From NCBI GenBank assembly GCA_017881765.1, contig JADGQN010000241.1:1-7302 (forward strand): DNA of 7,302 nucleotides. The letters are read 5' to 3'. The notes under the pieces are model-generated. The model was not told the DNA's origin, did no database searches, and saw only the letters and a list, made by a program, of their open reading frames with translations. Below, one piece after another: positions 6,473-7,302 of this stretch (positions are counted from its first letter, which is position 1; every line of letters starts with the position of its first letter). The stretch is from Syntrophobacterales bacterium (GTDB taxonomy: Bacteria > Desulfobacterota > Syntrophorhabdia > Syntrophorhabdales > WCHB1-27). Made by a program: the position numbers and the translations under genes.

Positions 6473-6656
6473 TACCAATTCGCCTTCAAACGTATACCTT
6501 CGTTGTCGCTGCGTCCTTACAGGATGCTTCGCTATCGCACTCCTCGACGTACTCGCGTACGCCCCCCCGGGCACCCCGCGTGCGAGTGGGGCTCCTCGCT
6601 GCCGCCCGGGGTACCCGGCTGAAGGCTGGGTCGTCCGCCTGAATACGAATTGGTAT
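6472..6656. mobile_element. MITE-like palindromic element with terminal inverted repeats
   Basis: Perfect 11-bp inverted repeats, ATACCAATTCG (6472-6482) and CGAATTGGTAT (6646-6656), bound a 185-bp GC-rich segment. The next bases inward stay similar (TTCA, then CG). TA stands just outside CCAATTCG at 6473-6474 and just outside CGAATTGG at 6654-6655, as expected for a TA target duplication of IS630/mariner-type elements. The inside folds further: CGTAC 6548-6552 / GTACG 6557-6561, CCCCGGGC 6565-6572 / GCCCGGGG 6604-6611, and TCCT/AGGA around 6518-6530. No plausible protein is coded; short open frames on both strands are by-products of the GC-rich repeat. It begins at the last base of the tyrS stop codon and may serve as transcript end. 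A non-mobile intergenic palindrome of REP type is the alternative. Confidence 0.6.
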
Positions 6657-6746
6657 AAGAGGCGCCCCCCCCTAGAATGTATCTCTTGATGACCATAAAA
6701 TAGTTCGCAAGACCAGCGAGATTCGTATCCGTTTCTGTCCTGCGGG
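6657..6746. other. Intergenic spacer, nothing recognised
   Basis: About 90 bp lie between the palindromic element and the promoter. A run of eight C (6665-6672) stands out. I see no open frame with coding character, no tRNA fold and no convincing terminator. Confidence 0.5.
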
Positions 6747-6775
6747 TTGATCCCTGCGTCATTTGACGTTATACT
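6747..6775 (+). promoter_or_regulatory. Predicted sigma70 promoter of the exported amidohydrolase-like gene
   Basis: TTGATC (6747-6752) and TATACT (6770-6775) are separated by exactly 17 bp, each close to the -35 and -10 consensus (TTGACA, TATAAT). Transcription would begin near 6782, giving a leader of about 36 nt before ATG 6818. The promoter lies beyond the palindromic element and is the first sign of a new transcription unit after tyrS. Confidence 0.6.
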
Positions 6776-6817
6776 AATGTCGGAAGTCGAGGGACATAAA
6801 ATAGGCGTTTCGTTGAA

Positions 6818-7302
6818 ATGAGTGCCGCGTTAAGGTTGTCTGGTGCAAGAAGCCCCTCTTTTCTGGTGGCCTTGTTTCTTCCTTTCCTTCTGCTGTTTAA
6901 CGGCCCGGCGTCCTGCGAAGAAATGACAAACCTGCTTGAAGAGATCAAGAAAATCGAGTTTACCGTGATAAGATGCGACGAGCAGAGTGCGGACTACTTT
7001 CGCTACATCGGTGGACAGATCCCCATCCTGATCTCTGCGCCTCACGGAGCCAAGCATTACAGGAAACACGATGGGAAAGGGTACTGGAAAAAGGAGGATG
7101 CCTACACGTCTTCACTCGCTATCAAGCTCGGGCAGCTCACAGGAGCCCACGTCATGTACACAAAATACAAAGCAGGAGAGGATCCGAATAGTGACGCCCG
7201 TTCTGCCTACAAGGATTTCCTGAAGAAAGTGGTAATAGAGCATGACATAAAGTTTATTGTCGACCTCCACGGTGCATGCGGCAGTCAGCCGTTCAAAGTG
7301 GA
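6818..7302 (+). CDS. Exported N-formylglutamate amidohydrolase-like protein (partial, runs off the window)
   Basis: The frame is open from ATG 6818 to the end of the window (161 codons plus two bases). An in-frame TAA at 6797-6799 rules out a longer N-terminus. Residues 1-33 look like a signal sequence: Arg at 6 and 11, then the hydrophobic stretch FLVALFLPFLLLF, then GPASCEE, with likely cleavage near Ala/Ser/Cys 31-33. Cys33 lacks the usual Leu at -3, so a lipoprotein is only a weak possibility. The mature part has PILISAPHGA (His76, Gly77), WKKEDAY (Glu93-Asp94), SLAIKLGQLTGAHV and VDLHGA (Asp149, His151). This HG...ED...DLHG pattern resembles the N-formylglutamate amidohydrolase family (PF05013), zinc-type deformylases or amidases. 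Export to the periplasm argues against histidine breakdown and for a peptide or amide substrate of unknown nature. The Shine-Dalgarno is weak. Substrate and C-terminal half are not visible. Confidence 0.7.
   Translation, partial: MSAALRLSGARSPSFLVALFLPFLLLFNGPASCEEMTNLLEEIKKIEFTVIRCDEQSADYFRYIGGQIPILISAPHGAKHYRKHDGKGYWKKEDAYTSSLAIKLGQLTGAHVMYTKYKAGEDPNSDARSAYKDFLKKVVIEHDIKFIVDLHGACGSQPFKV

Noticed and set aside
6462..6762. Short open frames on both strands after tyrS
   Set aside because: They follow the GC-rich palindromic element; apparent proteins are low-complexity products of the repeat.
6764..6775. TTGACG as -35 box of the last promoter
   Set aside because: It abuts the TATACT box with no spacer; TTGATC at 6747 has the proper 17-bp spacing.
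6830..7191. Minus-strand 79-residue and plus-strand 72-residue open frames near the end
   Set aside because: Both are out of frame with the amidohydrolase-like gene, whose signal sequence and family motifs fix the frame.
1..7302. CRISPR array, tRNA gene, phage or defence system
   Set aside because: No regularly spaced repeats, cloverleaf fold or defence-type protein is visible anywhere in the window.

Overview
The window looks like a chromosomal segment of a Gram-negative, probably strictly anaerobic, delta-proteobacterium-like organism (Desulfobacterota, perhaps Syntrophorhabdales/Syntrophobacterales). That placement is inferred from three things: RNase Y and YmdB, a ZapB/ZapA pair and a 6S RNA in one block; moderate GC; and the protein sequences themselves. 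It is not based on a database search.

Positions 2-2608 hold a tightly packed plus-strand cluster. First comes the 3' part of an NADP-type isocitrate dehydrogenase (icd). It overlaps prfB (peptide chain release factor 2), which is split by the classic programmed +1 frameshift at an in-frame UGA. Then follow a 78-residue coiled-coil ZapB-like protein and ZapA, so a TCA-cycle enzyme, translation termination and Z-ring assembly share one apparent transcription unit. A 6S RNA (ssrS) begins inside the last codons of zapA and runs to about 2745.

Positions 2746-2891 are non-coding but highly structured. A long imperfect helix closes a branched domain. Its 3' strand is also perfectly complementary (8 bp) to the Shine-Dalgarno sequence of the next gene. 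This is the architecture of a translational RNA switch and is the most interesting object in the window. Positions 2892-6472 hold rny (RNase Y), ymdB (metallophosphoesterase, predicted cyclic-nucleotide phosphodiesterase) and tyrS (tyrosyl-tRNA synthetase), overlapping or 1 nt apart, so probably one operon for RNA turnover and tRNA charging.

Positions 6472-6817 are intergenic. A 185-bp GC-rich palindromic element with 11-bp terminal inverted repeats and TA at both ends (MITE-like) abuts the tyrS stop codon. About 90 bp without recognisable content follow, then a good sigma70-type promoter. That promoter drives an exported protein related to N-formylglutamate amidohydrolase, which runs off the end of the window.
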